DNA from: Loxodes magnus
Taxonomy: Eukaryota > Ciliophora > Karyorelictea > Loxodida > Loxodidae
DNA: 64,000 bases
Direction of reading: 5' to 3'
Assembly: GCA_946699065.1 (NCBI GenBank)
Contig: CAMPDV010001229.1
Coordinates: 1-64,000, forward strand
Below the pieces are notes generated by a model. That model had not been told where the DNA came from and did not search any database. It saw nothing but the letters and a program-made list of their open reading frames with translations. Position numbers and translations under genes: made by a program. Positions 1-10,560 of this stretch are shown in pieces (position 1 is the stretch's first letter; every line of letters starts with the position of its first letter).

Positions 1-1550
1 ATAGTTAGAAAGAGAAAAGATTGTTCTTGAATAAAGAGAAGAAAAAAATTAGACAAAATAAGAAATAAATTATTTATTACAATAAAAGTAGGAAAAGAAA
101 ACTAGTTTTCTTTAAAATTAAATTGAAAATATTTAAGAAATAAGGCAGAAATGTTAAAAAACTAATTATAAAATGAAATAAATATAGAAAATAAAATATA
201 AATATAACCAAAAAATATTTATATGATAGAGAAAAATATAAACTCTAACGCAAGAGAAGAATAATCAAAAACGTAGAATAGTTTTTTATATTACGTAAGA
301 AAGAAAACTAAAATAGTTGAATTAATAGAGAAAATCAAACAAGTGGAGAATAATAATCAAGGAAAAAATGAGGATAGTAGAAATTGATGGAAAACAACAA
401 GCTCTAGCAAAAGTATATAAATCAAAAAGATCAACAGATGTAAGAGAACAACAAGATAATAAAAGAGGAAAAAAGAAGAAATAACAAGGGTAAGGTAAAA
501 GAAGTGGGGAAGTGAATATGAAGAAAAATAGAAGATAAGGAGAGGAAATTGTAGAGAGTATATGATTAAGAAAATTTATAATATTTAATATTAAAATAGG
601 TACAGAAAATTTAAAGGGAATCAAAAGTGCAAAAAATGCATTAATCAATTATATGAGCCAAAAGGATTCACATTATGACCATATAGAAAATCTAATTGAA
701 AATTAAAGAGATAAGTACAACATAAACAGGTTTAAAAACTTAATTAAGATGGAATTATAAAAAGTAAAAGGAGTAGCTTTTTGTACAAAAAATAATTTTG
801 CAATGAAACAAGATAAATAGAAAAAGGAGTTAAATTAAGCAACATTTTTTTTTGGAGTGTTAAATTAAAGCCATTGAAGTGATGAAAAAATTGGCTGAAA
901 CAAATTTTTATGAGTCAGTTATAAACGATAGCGATCAATGTGATCTTTTTATAACTTATTGAAAGGATTTAAATTATAAGAAGTAGGAAAAGGACTAGTA
1001 TAATAATAGTAGGAGATTGGATGCATATACAGCAAAATAACTATCTAGATAAGCAAATTCAACAGGAAAGAGGATGCTTTAGTTTATGAAGCTGTATAGT
1101 TTTATTTAGATCGAGTCAATTTAGGAATGCTTGTATATTAAAGAAATAAATATAAAGATGACTATTTTATAATAGAGAAAAAATGAGAGAGAAAGTAGTT
1201 AAAGTGTTTTTATTCTCTTTTATATGTAGATCATAAACCGGGAAACTATATAATTAAAGATAAGTAATAATCAGATAAAAAGATGAAATAAAAAAGATAA
1301 ACAGTTACTTTTAAAGAGATAAGAGGTTTTAGAACAAAATGAAAGATAAATATAAGAAAACTATAGGAAAAATAAATAAGCAAATAGAATGTAGAATATA
1401 TGTATTAAAATGAATAGAAAAAAAGAAGAAGTGTGAAGATATATAGATAATTAAAAATAACAGAAATAAATGCAAATAAATGCAAATATTCAGAAATAGC
1501 AAAATTGAGAAAGAAAAATTTCAGAAATACAGTATAAATAATAAATAATA

Positions 1551-2050
1551 AATTTGATTATAGAGGCGCAGCTCTCGTTGGATGCGCAGCTCTTTAAAAA
1601 AAATGTTTCATACTGACAAGAATGTTTGTTACTGATAAAATTATCAGATACTGGTAGCCCTTGTTCAATACTGGTATAATTATTCAGTATTGATTAAAAA
1701 TGTTCAATACTGATATAATTTTAGAATACTCGTAATCTTTAATACTTGCTGGAGGTCCAAGGACATGGCAGGATTGTGTCTCATTGCATCACCAAAGCAG
1801 AGGACGACATGTGTCAATTATGGGTACTTAAATTCCCCTACCTCTGATGAAGCTCGCAATATTATTTCTTTTTAGTTCCAGTATTAAAAATAAACGCAAC
1901 CAAGTCAAGCCAAGTCGCGAAGGTCTAAGAATCTTATGGTCTCGAGGCCAAACCAAAGCAGAGGAAGACATAAAGTCGATTATGGGTACTTAACTTCCCC
2001 AACCTCTGATGAAGATGACCTTGTTGTTCACCTTCGAACAACTATGGCGG
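1551..2050 (-). mobile_element. SINE copy B with LINE-type 3' hairpin tail
   Basis: This is a minus-strand retroposon of about 500 bp, homologous to 25,980-26,450 over its whole length. Both copies start at the same place (CCGYCATAGTTGTTCGAAGG), which marks the true 5' end. Inside are two related units of about 60 bp, each running from CTTCATCAGAGG to CCTCTGCTTTGG, so each could fold through CAGAGG/CCTCTG. Then come several loose repeats of CAGTATTGAAC type (about 1600-1735) and a terminal hairpin (1563-1592) also found at the 3' end of the LINE at 4.2 kb. The GTTCGAAGG near the 5' end is reminiscent of a pol III B box, but I could not pair it with an A box. No clear target-site duplication was found. 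It has inserted into the decayed LINE. Confidence 0.75.
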
Positions 2051-2289
2051 TTTTAAAGAATATATGAAATAAATTAAATACGGTGCAAATAAGGATAGGG
2101 AAAGTATTGAAATAATATAATATGAGGTTCATTTAAAAAATTTAAAAGCAAGAAATGAATATGTGTAAGCAAGGAAGAAAGATTAAAATAATTAATTCAA
2201 CTTTTTATGGTGTAATAAATAAAAGAAACCTAACTGAAATGTGAAGAAATTTAAAAACTTATTTAACAGAAAAAATAATGAAAACTAAA

Positions 2290-2860
2290 AGTGTAGGACT
2301 TCAGTAATAATTTTTTAGCGCAAAAAAATAGGACTCAAGAACCTAACACAGCAGTATGAGAAGACCAAAAATAACAGAAAACAATCATGTTGATATAACA
2401 TCAACCTTTGAGGGATAAACCGAGGAAATAGGCGAAAACCGTCCTACACTAGGAGAATCTCAGAATTTAACCATCAGAACAAATGAGCATTGACCAGCTC
2501 ATCAAAGTAGTACTAAACTTCCAGGAAGAGGTTAAGAGGCTCAACAGGGAAACCCTAAGCTAAATGAGCCGATAAACAGCGGCCTCTAAGATACGTTGGA
2601 TTTAATAATGGCCAATTAGGAGAGGAAAATCAACAACTAATAGAACTACTAACAAGAGTAGTTTAATCAGACAAATTCTCAACTTTAGAAAATTCAAGAT
2701 TAAAGCTCTACAGATCGATAACCAGTTACAGAGTCAGTAAAAGGAAAATTAAAATCAAGAGAATTCTCTGGATACAAAATGAGAATAGAATAAGTTGGAA
2801 TAGACTAATCTCATTGAAAAACAAAAAATGCCTAACAAAAACAGAAATAAAAAATAAGAA
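2290..2860 (+). mobile_element. Probable nested element with coiled-coil ORF1-like segment
   Basis: This stretch is clearly richer in G+C than its surroundings. It reads on the plus strand as MSIDQLIKVVLNFQEEVKRL and then EENQQLIELLTRVV, a Leu/Glu/Gln-rich pattern typical of coiled-coil ORF1 proteins. An A-run followed by ACTCAAGAA at about 2325-2343 loosely resembles the 5' leader of the half-LINE elements at 25.1 and 53.6 kb. Its position between the endonuclease and RT halves of the older LINE accounts for most of the extra length there. Boundaries are approximate and the frame changes within it. It could instead be a divergent part of the host LINE. Confidence 0.35.
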
Positions 2861-3950
2861 TTAGGAAAATATGCTAATTTTGCAAAAGCTAATAACATCT
2901 ATACAAGAATTGCTGAAAATATTTGGAACTTAAAAATAATATTGATATGAGGAGAAAAAGCTCTATTGTAATTCTGAAGGAGACATACGCAAGAGAAAAA
3001 GAACTCAAGAATTACTGAAACTGATTTTAACAAACGATGAAGGCAAAGAAGATAATAATTGAAAGCAAGTGGAATGGAAGCAGGATTTAAAAAGCTTATT
3101 TTATGCAGCGAATATGAGTTGCTATATGTTTTTATTAAATTTAATAGAAAAAATTTTATTATCATTGCTAGAAGAAGGCATATAATGATTCAAAAACATA
3201 TGAAAAATTATATACGGAAAAGGTGATAGCACTTAACCTGAGAAATTTACAATGAAAGTAAATAAATGCTAGTGAGTATGAATCACTAGAAAGACTTTAC
3301 AAAATAACAAAATGAAAAGCAGCTGGACCAGACGAAATTCAACAGGAACAATCAAAGTAGAAGGTTAAAAATTAATGGAGATGTTCTGGTGGAATGATAA
3401 AGCAAATATATTAAGGGAAGCGAGTAATATCATCAGAAATGCAGAAATAATGCAAAAGATTATTTAAAAAAAGGAGAATAGATGGACCCTCGAACTTTAT
3501 AGTAAGGAAGAGAAGTATGCATTGGTAATCTGGAAGTGATAGTATCAAACTGAAAAGAGAGGAATTATTTGACGTTTTATGAGAAGCAGCTTAAATTTGG
3601 GAATAATATTTAAGAAAAGAGCTAGAAAACATATAAAATATATTTAAAAATTAAAGAGCTCATTAAATATGCTTTAGAACAAAGAAAAAAATATATAGAA
3701 AAGAAAATACTATGATGTAAAGAAATATGTAAGAATTTTTAGAACTTGGTAAAGCATAATTTTTAAGAATCTAATAAAAACATAATACAGAGAAAAAGAT
3801 ATTAGAAGAGTATATAGCAAATAATCAAGGAGAAATTTACTTTAACTTAAAAAATTTAATAAAAAGTAGGTAAATAGAAGATAGACACTTAATTAGAATA
3901 ACAAGAAAAGTAATAAATTGACGAGATTGAAGAAGAGTTCTTATCCCAAA

Positions 3951-4221
3951 GGCATTGTGTAAGAGATTGAAATATTCTGCCTTTTAGAACTGAAACACCA
4001 TTGAGGGCCTATACATTCTTTAATCTAAGTTTTTTTACTTTTTATATAAAGCTTAAAATTTATAATATTTAAATTCTCTGATAATCAAGTATACTATCTT
4101 TATGATAATTTAATTTTAATCATAATGAAATAAATATTTCAATAAAATATAAAAAGATAATTTAATTATAAAAACATTTTTGGATAAAAATTAATGAGAT
4201 AATTACTAATTTTTTTAAATA
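3951..4221. other. AT-rich host spacer, left flank of LINE insertion
   Basis: No gene is seen. From about 4045 it is recognisably similar to 21,110-21,262 (shared blocks include GATAATTACTAAT just before the break). It is therefore the left half of an ancient host duplication into which the LINE inserted. Confidence 0.6.
4213..4221. repeat. Candidate target-site duplication of the LINE, left copy
   Basis: TTTTAAATA occurs here and again at 9764-9772, immediately outside the two LINE ends. The empty paralogous site near 21,254-21,262 contains it once. The motif is short and AT-rich, so the support comes mainly from the empty site. Confidence 0.5.
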
Positions 4222-4237
4222 ATAAATTTTGATTATA

Positions 4238-4268
4238 GAGCGCGTAGCACCTCGTTGGTGCGCAGCTC
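4238..4268 (-). other. 3' terminal hairpin of the LINE, shared with the SINEs
   Basis: GAGCGCG is followed by a three-base bulge and CACC; the five-base loop TCGTT comes next, then GGTGCGCAGCTC. It forms about 11 pairs. The same structure and flanks (TATAATCAAA on one side, AAACATTT on the other) end the SINE copies at 1563-1592 and about 26,411-26,443. In stringent-type LINEs such a hairpin is what the reverse transcriptase binds. Confidence 0.7.
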
Positions 4269-5299
4269 TTTAATAAATGTTTCAATACATGTCTATTTCT
4301 TCAAGTAAGCCTTCAGGTAATAAAAATTCTTCTCTTATTAGTTCCATATCTTCATCATTTTCTTCTTCAATATCTCTTGTTCTTCTGTCTTCTATCTATC
4401 TACGTTTTGTTGATTCTTTGTTACAAGCGTCCATTATTTTTTTTTACATACTTTTGCTAATTTTCGTTTCTAATTATTTTCTTCTTAATCAAGCTTTTAT
4501 AAAATCATAAAAACTATCCTTTTCCTGCTCTATAATCTTTTCCTATTTCTTTTTTTCATTCAATTTTCTTTTCTAAATATCTCTTTTTTTCTTTTTTCTA
4601 ATATGTTTTTGAGATTATCTTCTTATTATCAAGTCAGTTTTAGCTCTTTTTTACTCTTCTTAGGTTCTAATGAATTTTTCGAATTTTGCCGTACCTCATA
4701 TTATATCATAATAGTTCCATTCCTTGTCTTTCTACTCCTATTGTTCTTAACTTTCTAATACATATTTATCTACTTTCTTTGTATTCTGAGCATTTTTTCT
4801 ATGATATGCCTTGTCTTTCTCTTGCATCATTAAGAAAGGGCATTTGCTTGTCGCAACTAGGTTTCTTTCTTTTAAACAATACTCTGGCTCCCATTACATC
4901 TCGTTCTTATTCTAAATATGTAGCATATTTCTTCTTTTCTATTTTTTATTGTATCTCAGGTAATTGGGTGGTCCTTCTATATATTACTCAAATCATGTTT
5001 TTCTATACTGTAGAATTGTTATCATTTACTCCATTCTTTCTCTATCTTCTATGTATACTCTATGTTCTCAATTGCACGATTAATTTTTTTCTTCCCTTTT
5101 TGATTATTATTACCATCATCTATAAATATATTTTTGTCTTCAATTTTTTAATTCTAATTTTATTGTCGTGCAGTATTGTTCAAAAATAAAGTTCTCTTCT
5201 TTACTTAGGTCGAACATTAATCCATCTACTGTTTTTCCTTAGTTACCTATTAGTCTGCCTCTTAATCTCAGCGTTTTTTGCCATAGGTAATGTTTAAAT

Positions 5300-6600
5300 T
5301 TCATAAACTGTAACTCGTATTCTAGCATCTCATTTTACACTTAGAAAGGGGCATCTATGATTGCTCGTAAAGATCTTCTTTATATTATTTCTAATTGTTC
5401 CATCACTTATTTTCCTACAAATTATTCACAATATGGATAACTTCTGTCCCATAGCTGAATACTGAGCTTACGAACGTTTTTATCATTATACCTGCGTTAT
5501 ATGGTGTTAATCCCTTGTTCATTGTTATTTTTACCCAGTATTCATGTTTACATCTTTTATGCTGCTTCTAGTCTGTTCTCCATGTGTTTTTTCAAAGCTT
5601 GATGTTTCTTCTATTATATGCCCTAAGTACTAAAAGGACGTTACTCTTTCGATTCTTAAGTTTTCCCACCTAAATAGTATTGCCTATATTTTCTCAGTTT
5701 TCTATTTTCTGCTGCTTTTCATATCATTCATTTGTTTTATCTGCAGTTTCCAGTTTGAAATTTTCCTTGCCCATGAGTTAAATTTTTGATTACTTCCTCT
5801 AATTATTCTCATTCACTTATTAAGAGCTAGGGTCATCTGCATATGCCAAAACATCCTGCATATATTTCTTGTGTTCATCCCTCTTAGTTTTTAAAGTCTA
5901 TCGTAATTCCTAGCTTTTAATCTTCCAAGCTATGGAGAAGTCTTGCTATTATTAAGTTAAATAGTCTTGGCGATGTTATGCTTCCCTGTTTTAGTCCTTT
6001 ATTTGTCGCGAATGATTTGTGCTATTTATTCATTGATTTTAAGTTTATTTTCTTCTTCACAGTAGAAGTTAGCTAGGAGTTTAATTATCTCTATTCCGGT
6101 ACTTTTAGATCGTTTAGGATTTATCATATATCTTTTTCTTTGCACCGAGTCGTACGCTTTCTTAATATCAACAAATATTACGAAAACATCTTTTTGTTCC
6201 GTATTGATCATTCCTATACTGTTTCTTAGGTTGAAATTTATAGTGAGCAGATTTTCCTTTTTTAAAGCCTATTAATATTCGCTTTCATCATTATGCAGAT
6301 ATCCTTATAGTTGCTAGAAAATTCATGCATCTACTATTTTTAAAGCATGATTCAGTAAAGAGATTGGTCTATAATCATCGGGGTTCATCTGTCCTCCTTT
6401 TTTGTATATTAATATTATGTATTATTATTTCATTCTCTTATGAGTATTACTCCCTCTTAAATCATTAACTAACTATTCATTTTACATATTACTTCTGTTA
6501 GTTTTTTCCCACCTGCTAATATTGTGCCTACTTGTATTTCTCAGGTCCTGCTGCTTTTCATTTCGCCAATTAGTTGATGATTTCTCAAATTTCATATTCG
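5300..6600 (-). pseudogene. LINE ORF2 reverse-transcriptase domain
   Basis: Read on the minus strand, this carries the expected RT landmarks in order. The entry motif KWKAAGP is at about 6540-6563 (Trp codon TGA at 6558-6560). The first catalytic block VFVDIKKAYDSV lies inside 6026-6211. The second catalytic block AYADD is at 5832-5846. The enzyme copies element RNA into DNA at the nicked target by target-primed reverse transcription. Both catalytic aspartate sites are present. Frames change between blocks, so an intact protein is not expected from this copy. No RNase H motif was recognised downstream. Confidence 0.85.
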
Positions 6601-7179
6601 TTTACCACTATTTATCTCTGTTTAAGAAATTTAGTTGGTAGCGTATTATCGCCATCTTCATACAGTTTCTACCATTCATCCCTGAAAGTATTAACATCTT
6701 CTTTTAATAAGGGTACTCATTAATTATTTTTTCTATTAAGTAAGCTTTTTAGTTTCTCTCACATATCTGTTAGACTTCCTTTATTTACATTGTCCATAAA
6801 TAGGTTTAGTTAGTTTCTTTTATCTTTTTTCTTGATTAAATGTATTCTTATCTTACTCTTTGGTAATTCTCTTTGATTCTCAATTTATTGATTTTCATTT
6901 ATTTGTTCTCTGTTCTTTTACCCTTTTATTTTAATTGTTTGCTGCATTTTCTAAAGATTTTATTACACTATTTTGTTGTTTCTGAATATTTTATATATCT
7001 TAGAGTTTTATGTTTTAAATTTTCCACATACTATTTAAACTCCTCTTTATATCTTTTTCTTTCATCATTTATAAGTCTATGTGCCATTTAGGTTATCAAT
7101 TTCTTCTTCTTAGAGATTTTCTTGTATAAATCTTTCAAATTTTTCTTATATCTCTTTTTTCTTTAATAGTAGGTAGTTT

Positions 7180-7880
7180 ATTTTTGCTATCTTTTTATGG
7201 CTTTCTTACTTCTTTACCCATCTTACCTATATAATACCAGGCCTATGGTCACCTATTACGTAATGAGTAATAAAAATCACTCTTTAACACCTTTTCTCTC
7301 ATACTCTCTTCGATTAAAAAGTAATCTATTTTATATTCATTGTTTTAGTGAATAAAGGTACCTATTTCAGTTGGGTCTAGGCATATATAAATTATTCTGT
7401 TCCATAAACTGTGTCATTCTCTTTCCTGCTGAGTTTGTTTTCTTGGCAATCATTTTTCTATGTGCGCATTTCAGTCTTCTATTATCATTATATTAAGTCC
7501 TTTTTCTATTGCTTATAGTTTAAATTCATTCACTATAATTATAGAAAGGCTCATACTTGTTCGTTGTTATTTGCAACAGGAGCGTAGACATTTATTACTG
7601 CTAATTATTTCATTATTTTCTATTGCCATTACTCTCGCTCCTCCAAAGAGCGTCATTTGGTTTACTTTCATTCTATATCTCTCTGATCTCCTTACATATG
7701 TCGTTTCCTAATATAGAATGCTACTCTTTTCCTTTTTTTGATCCCACATTTATTAAGTTTTTTATATCCTGCTATATTACACATATCTTTTTAGTCTTCA
7801 ATCTAAATTTCTTATATTGCCATTATGTGGATATTTTTTTGAGTCATGAATTTGGCTAGTGCCTCTCTTTTGCACTTCTT
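7180..7880 (-). pseudogene. LINE ORF2 AP-type endonuclease domain
   Basis: The minus strand encodes the conserved blocks of the exonuclease-endonuclease-phosphatase fold. MAIQEIQIE (about 7806-7840) holds the catalytic Glu. NVYAP is at about 7579-7596. IIEDWNAHIEKW is at about 7450-7485, the Trp of DWNAH being TGA at 7471-7473. GDHRPG is at about 7237-7252. SLW at 7412-7420 uses TGG, whereas the homologous site in the older LINE (1087-1089) uses TGA; the DW site shows the reverse. This domain nicks the target DNA before reverse transcription. Several frame changes are present. Confidence 0.85.
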
Positions 7881-8099
7881 ACTCCCCTAACATTTGCTGT
7901 CCCCTATTTTTATGACTTATTCTTAATCTTTTTTTACACTCATTCCTCTACTTCCTCTTCACCTTATCTTCTTTTTATTTCATCTTCCTTCTCCAACTTT
8001 TCTTCTTCTTATCTATCATTCTATGCTTCCATATTATTTTCTTTATTAGTTCTTTCCCCTTTTTTGTCTTTTCATCTTATTATCTACCTTTTCCTTCTT

Positions 8100-9749
8100 T
8101 CTTATCTATTCTAATCTTCTTCTTTTTCCTTTTCCTATTAGTTGAAGTCGGATAATTGTTCATTTTTGTTTATCGGTTTCTTTAGCATAGTACATTCTCA
8201 TTGAAGTTTGCTTCAATTTACTTCTTTTCTTCTCACTTTTATCTTGTATCTTATTCTTTTTCTTCTTGAGTTTGTTCTATTTCTTTTTGCTTTTCTTTTT
8301 TACTTTAGTTTTTCCTGACATACTCCATTATACTATTTTGTTTATTTCTTATTTCTTTTGTTAGGGTTTAGCATTTTCTACCATCACCTATCCTATCCTT
8401 TTCTCTAATTTGCTTTATGGTATATCTTATTATTTAGTTGATTGTTTTCTATTTTATTTAATTATTTGAACATTTCTCTATCCCTCTGTCTTACATATGT
8501 CCAATTCCATTTTGATGAAAAATAATTTTTATTTATTCTTTAAGCATAAAAACTTTTTATTATTTAATTGTTTTAGTTGTTTAATTATTTTTCTATTCTC
8601 CTCATTTTATTTTCCTTCTCTTCTCACTTGATTCCTCTATAATCATTTATTCTTCTTCTCCAATTATCCTCTTATTTGCTTGATTTGCTTCAAATCTGGT
8701 TTGCTTATTGTTAAAATAACTTCTCCTTCAAGCATCTCTAATTCTCTTGTATGTAGCTTTTTCCTTTTTGCTGCTTCTACCCTTCTGCATTGCTGGTCTG
8801 TGTGCCCTTTCACTTTACATAGGCAGCAGATAAAATTTACTGGGTGTTATATTCTCATTTTGTTTCCATTCAAATCTATTACTTCTGGTATCCTTTTTGC
8901 TTCGTCTACATCCTTTAAATCTAGGTAGACTACACTGCTCCCTGTTAGCATTGTTGTGTTTGGATATGTATGCTATATCTCTTCTCTTGATTTTCCATAT
9001 TATCTTATTATTTCCATTACTTCCTTCATATTTGAGTATTCGTTGATTGTGAAGTAAATTGGGTAGTTATGAATGTCAAAATATTCCAATTAGTTTCTAG
9101 CTTAGATAGGAAATTCTAACTCCTTTGAACGTTCATTCCCTGAATTAAGTGAAATTGCTAGTATCTTTCTTCATTGTTAAATACACGTATACAATTCCGT
9201 TTTATTTCACTATGAACTTCGCCACTGCTTGTCCGTAATCCTTCCATATTTGATTTCTAAACACTTGTATAACTTCTTAGTCTTTGGCCTTTTTCTCTAC
9301 TAAATCAGTGTTTTCCAAGTAATGGTTAAGTAAATTGCGGCCACATTTCTGATAAATCATCATAGGCATTTTAGTAGACCCTTTACATTTATTCTTCAGG
9401 GACGTTGGCTGAAATGAGTTTGTTCATTATTTTGTTAAATTATTACTTAGGTTGTTTTCTTTTTTTTGCCACATTCCTTTCTTATTTTGTGCTCCTCCTT
9501 TTAGTACAGTTCGACCAATCATGGGTATATTGCTATTTTTTTTTCTATATTCATTCTATTATTTCGTGTTCGTTCGGTCAGTTAGTTTGGTCCTGCGTAG
9601 TCTGAGGTCTTGCATTTATTAGTCTGGTTTCCATGCATAATAAAGAAGGGTTGGAATAATTAAAGCAAAGACGTGGTAAAAGAAAGTGCTTCAGGTTTTC
9701 TCTCCTACTCTGAGGAGGTGGTATAAAAACCCTTCTTGAAGCTAACCAT
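8100..9749 (-). pseudogene. LINE ORF1: gag-like protein with CCHC zinc knuckle
   Basis: ORF1 starts at the minus-strand ATG at 9749 with MVSFKKGFYTTSS. The middle contains an RRM-like patch (SSVVYLDLKDVDEAKR, near 8,910-8,960). This is followed by the zinc knuckle CCLCKVKGHTDQQC at 8787-8828, which has C-x2-C-x4-H-x4-C spacing. The C-terminal part is Lys/Glu-rich. ORF1 proteins of this type coat LINE RNA. The N-terminus is homologous to the start of the coiled-coil ORF in the 840-bp half-LINEs (MAEGLKKGFF), which suggests a common origin or recombined 5' end. I read one long frame through most of this region but did not verify every codon. Confidence 0.7.
9700..9720 (-). other. 5' hairpin in the LINE leader
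   Basis: CTCCTACTCTGAGGAG forms a short stem-loop about 30-45 bases into the transcript. The half-LINEs carry a different hairpin (GCTCC/GGAGC, about 25,867-25,888) at the same place, just after the KKGF codons. Confidence 0.4.
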
Positions 9750-9763
9750 TTTTTTTATAATAG

Positions 9764-9980
9764 TTTTAAATATAAAAAAAATGGATAAAAAGCTAGAATA
9801 TTTTAAAAGAATAAAAACTGAAAATTTATGAAAAGTAAGCTTTTTTAATTTTAGAGAGGATAAAAAAATAATAATATTAAACGTAATTCATCTTAGTATT
9901 TGATTATAAGTTATTAATGCTAATTCTTATTTTTGCTGATTTATAATATAGTTAGAGATTATATGAACTAGTCATTTTTG
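9764..9980. repeat. Right half of a duplicated host segment interrupted by the LINE
   Basis: It begins with TTTTAAATA, the right copy of the target duplication. It then follows 21,262-21,480 at perhaps 75-80 percent identity by eye (shared blocks include AAAAGAATAAAA and CTTAGTATTT). Confidence 0.65.
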
Positions 9981-10560
9981 CAATAATGCAGCTTATGTTT
10001 TATTGTTAATCAATTTTATCTATTAGAGTTAAAATTTCTTCTATAATCTGCATAATATTTGAAACTGACTTAATAAATGTGCTAATAGATAAACAATTAT
10101 GGGCATAAGTAAATCTAAGTTTGATAAGTAGTTCACAATAGTAATAATAAAATTGAAAAGCATTTAAATAATTAGCAAAAGACAATAAATTATCAAAGGA
10201 AAGACTATGAAATAAATAAGCTAACTTAGCTTTTATTTCTCGATATCATTACAAAACTAAAATACGCTAATTAAAGAGCTTCTATTTCTTAAATTAAAAT
10301 TTTCCAACCCTAAACAGCAACCCAGTGTAAATAAGATTTAAAAATAAGCATCCTTTGATTGGTTTTATATTAAACTGTTTATGATAATTAAATTAGGTTG
10401 ATTTAAGATAAAGGATTTAAGAATAGTTCTAAATAGTTATTTTTAGGATTTGTAACTTGGTTGCTTATTAGATCTATTAATTAATGTTTTAGATGATTTG
10501 TATATATGGTATTAATAAATAAAAAGATTAATGATTGACAATACCTATTGTATATATAGA
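9981..10560. other. AT-rich spacer
   Basis: I see no gene, RNA or element with support here. The final 60 bases grade into the large repeat. Confidence 0.5.

Larger units (their letters stand above)
1..3950 (+). mobile_element. Decayed LINE (non-LTR retrotransposon), 5' end outside window
   Basis: This is a plus-strand relic of the same LINE group as the element at 4.2-9.8 kb. An endonuclease core at 1006-1029 reads IVGDWMHIQ, matching the GDWNAH motif of LINE AP-type endonucleases. It is followed by QQER and SLW (1081-1089, Trp written TGA), DYFII and DHKPGNY (near 1160-1255), the last being the terminal SDHRP-like motif. The reverse-transcriptase entry motif KWKAAGPDEIQ lies at 3310-3342, again with Trp as TGA. 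Frames shift several times, so the copy is dead. A SINE (1551-2050) and probably a second element (about 2290-2860) interrupt it between endonuclease and RT: the gap is about 2.07 kb here against 0.7 kb in the other LINE. The first 800 bases are Lys/Glu-rich and resemble the low-complexity junction between ORF1 and ORF2. The right boundary is approximate. Confidence 0.7.
4222..9763 (-). mobile_element. LINE (non-LTR retrotransposon), near full length, 5.5 kb
   Basis: This is a minus-strand element running from a 5' leader at 9763 to a 3' hairpin and A/T-rich tail at 4222. It has the usual order: ORF1 with a gag-like domain and CCHC knuckle (about 8.1-9.75 kb), endonuclease (about 7.18-7.88 kb), reverse transcriptase (about 5.3-6.6 kb) and a 3' tail. 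The AP-type endonuclease upstream of RT and the two-ORF layout put it with LINE clades of the L1/Ingi kind; finer placement needs a tree. TGA sits at required Trp positions. Frames break in several places, so this copy is probably inactive, but it is far better preserved than the relic at 1-3.95 kb. Its flanks match an unoccupied site at 21.1-21.5 kb, which fixes both ends to within a few bases. Confidence 0.88.

Noticed and set aside
322-3165. Minus-strand open frames at 322-648 and 2899-3165
   Set aside because: Phe/Leu/Ile-rich antisense of the plus-strand LINE relic; no motif or conservation.
4277-9605. Plus-strand open frames with hydrophobic translations across this region
   Set aside because: They are antisense shadows of the minus-strand LINE, whose conserved EN, RT and zinc-knuckle motifs explain the region.
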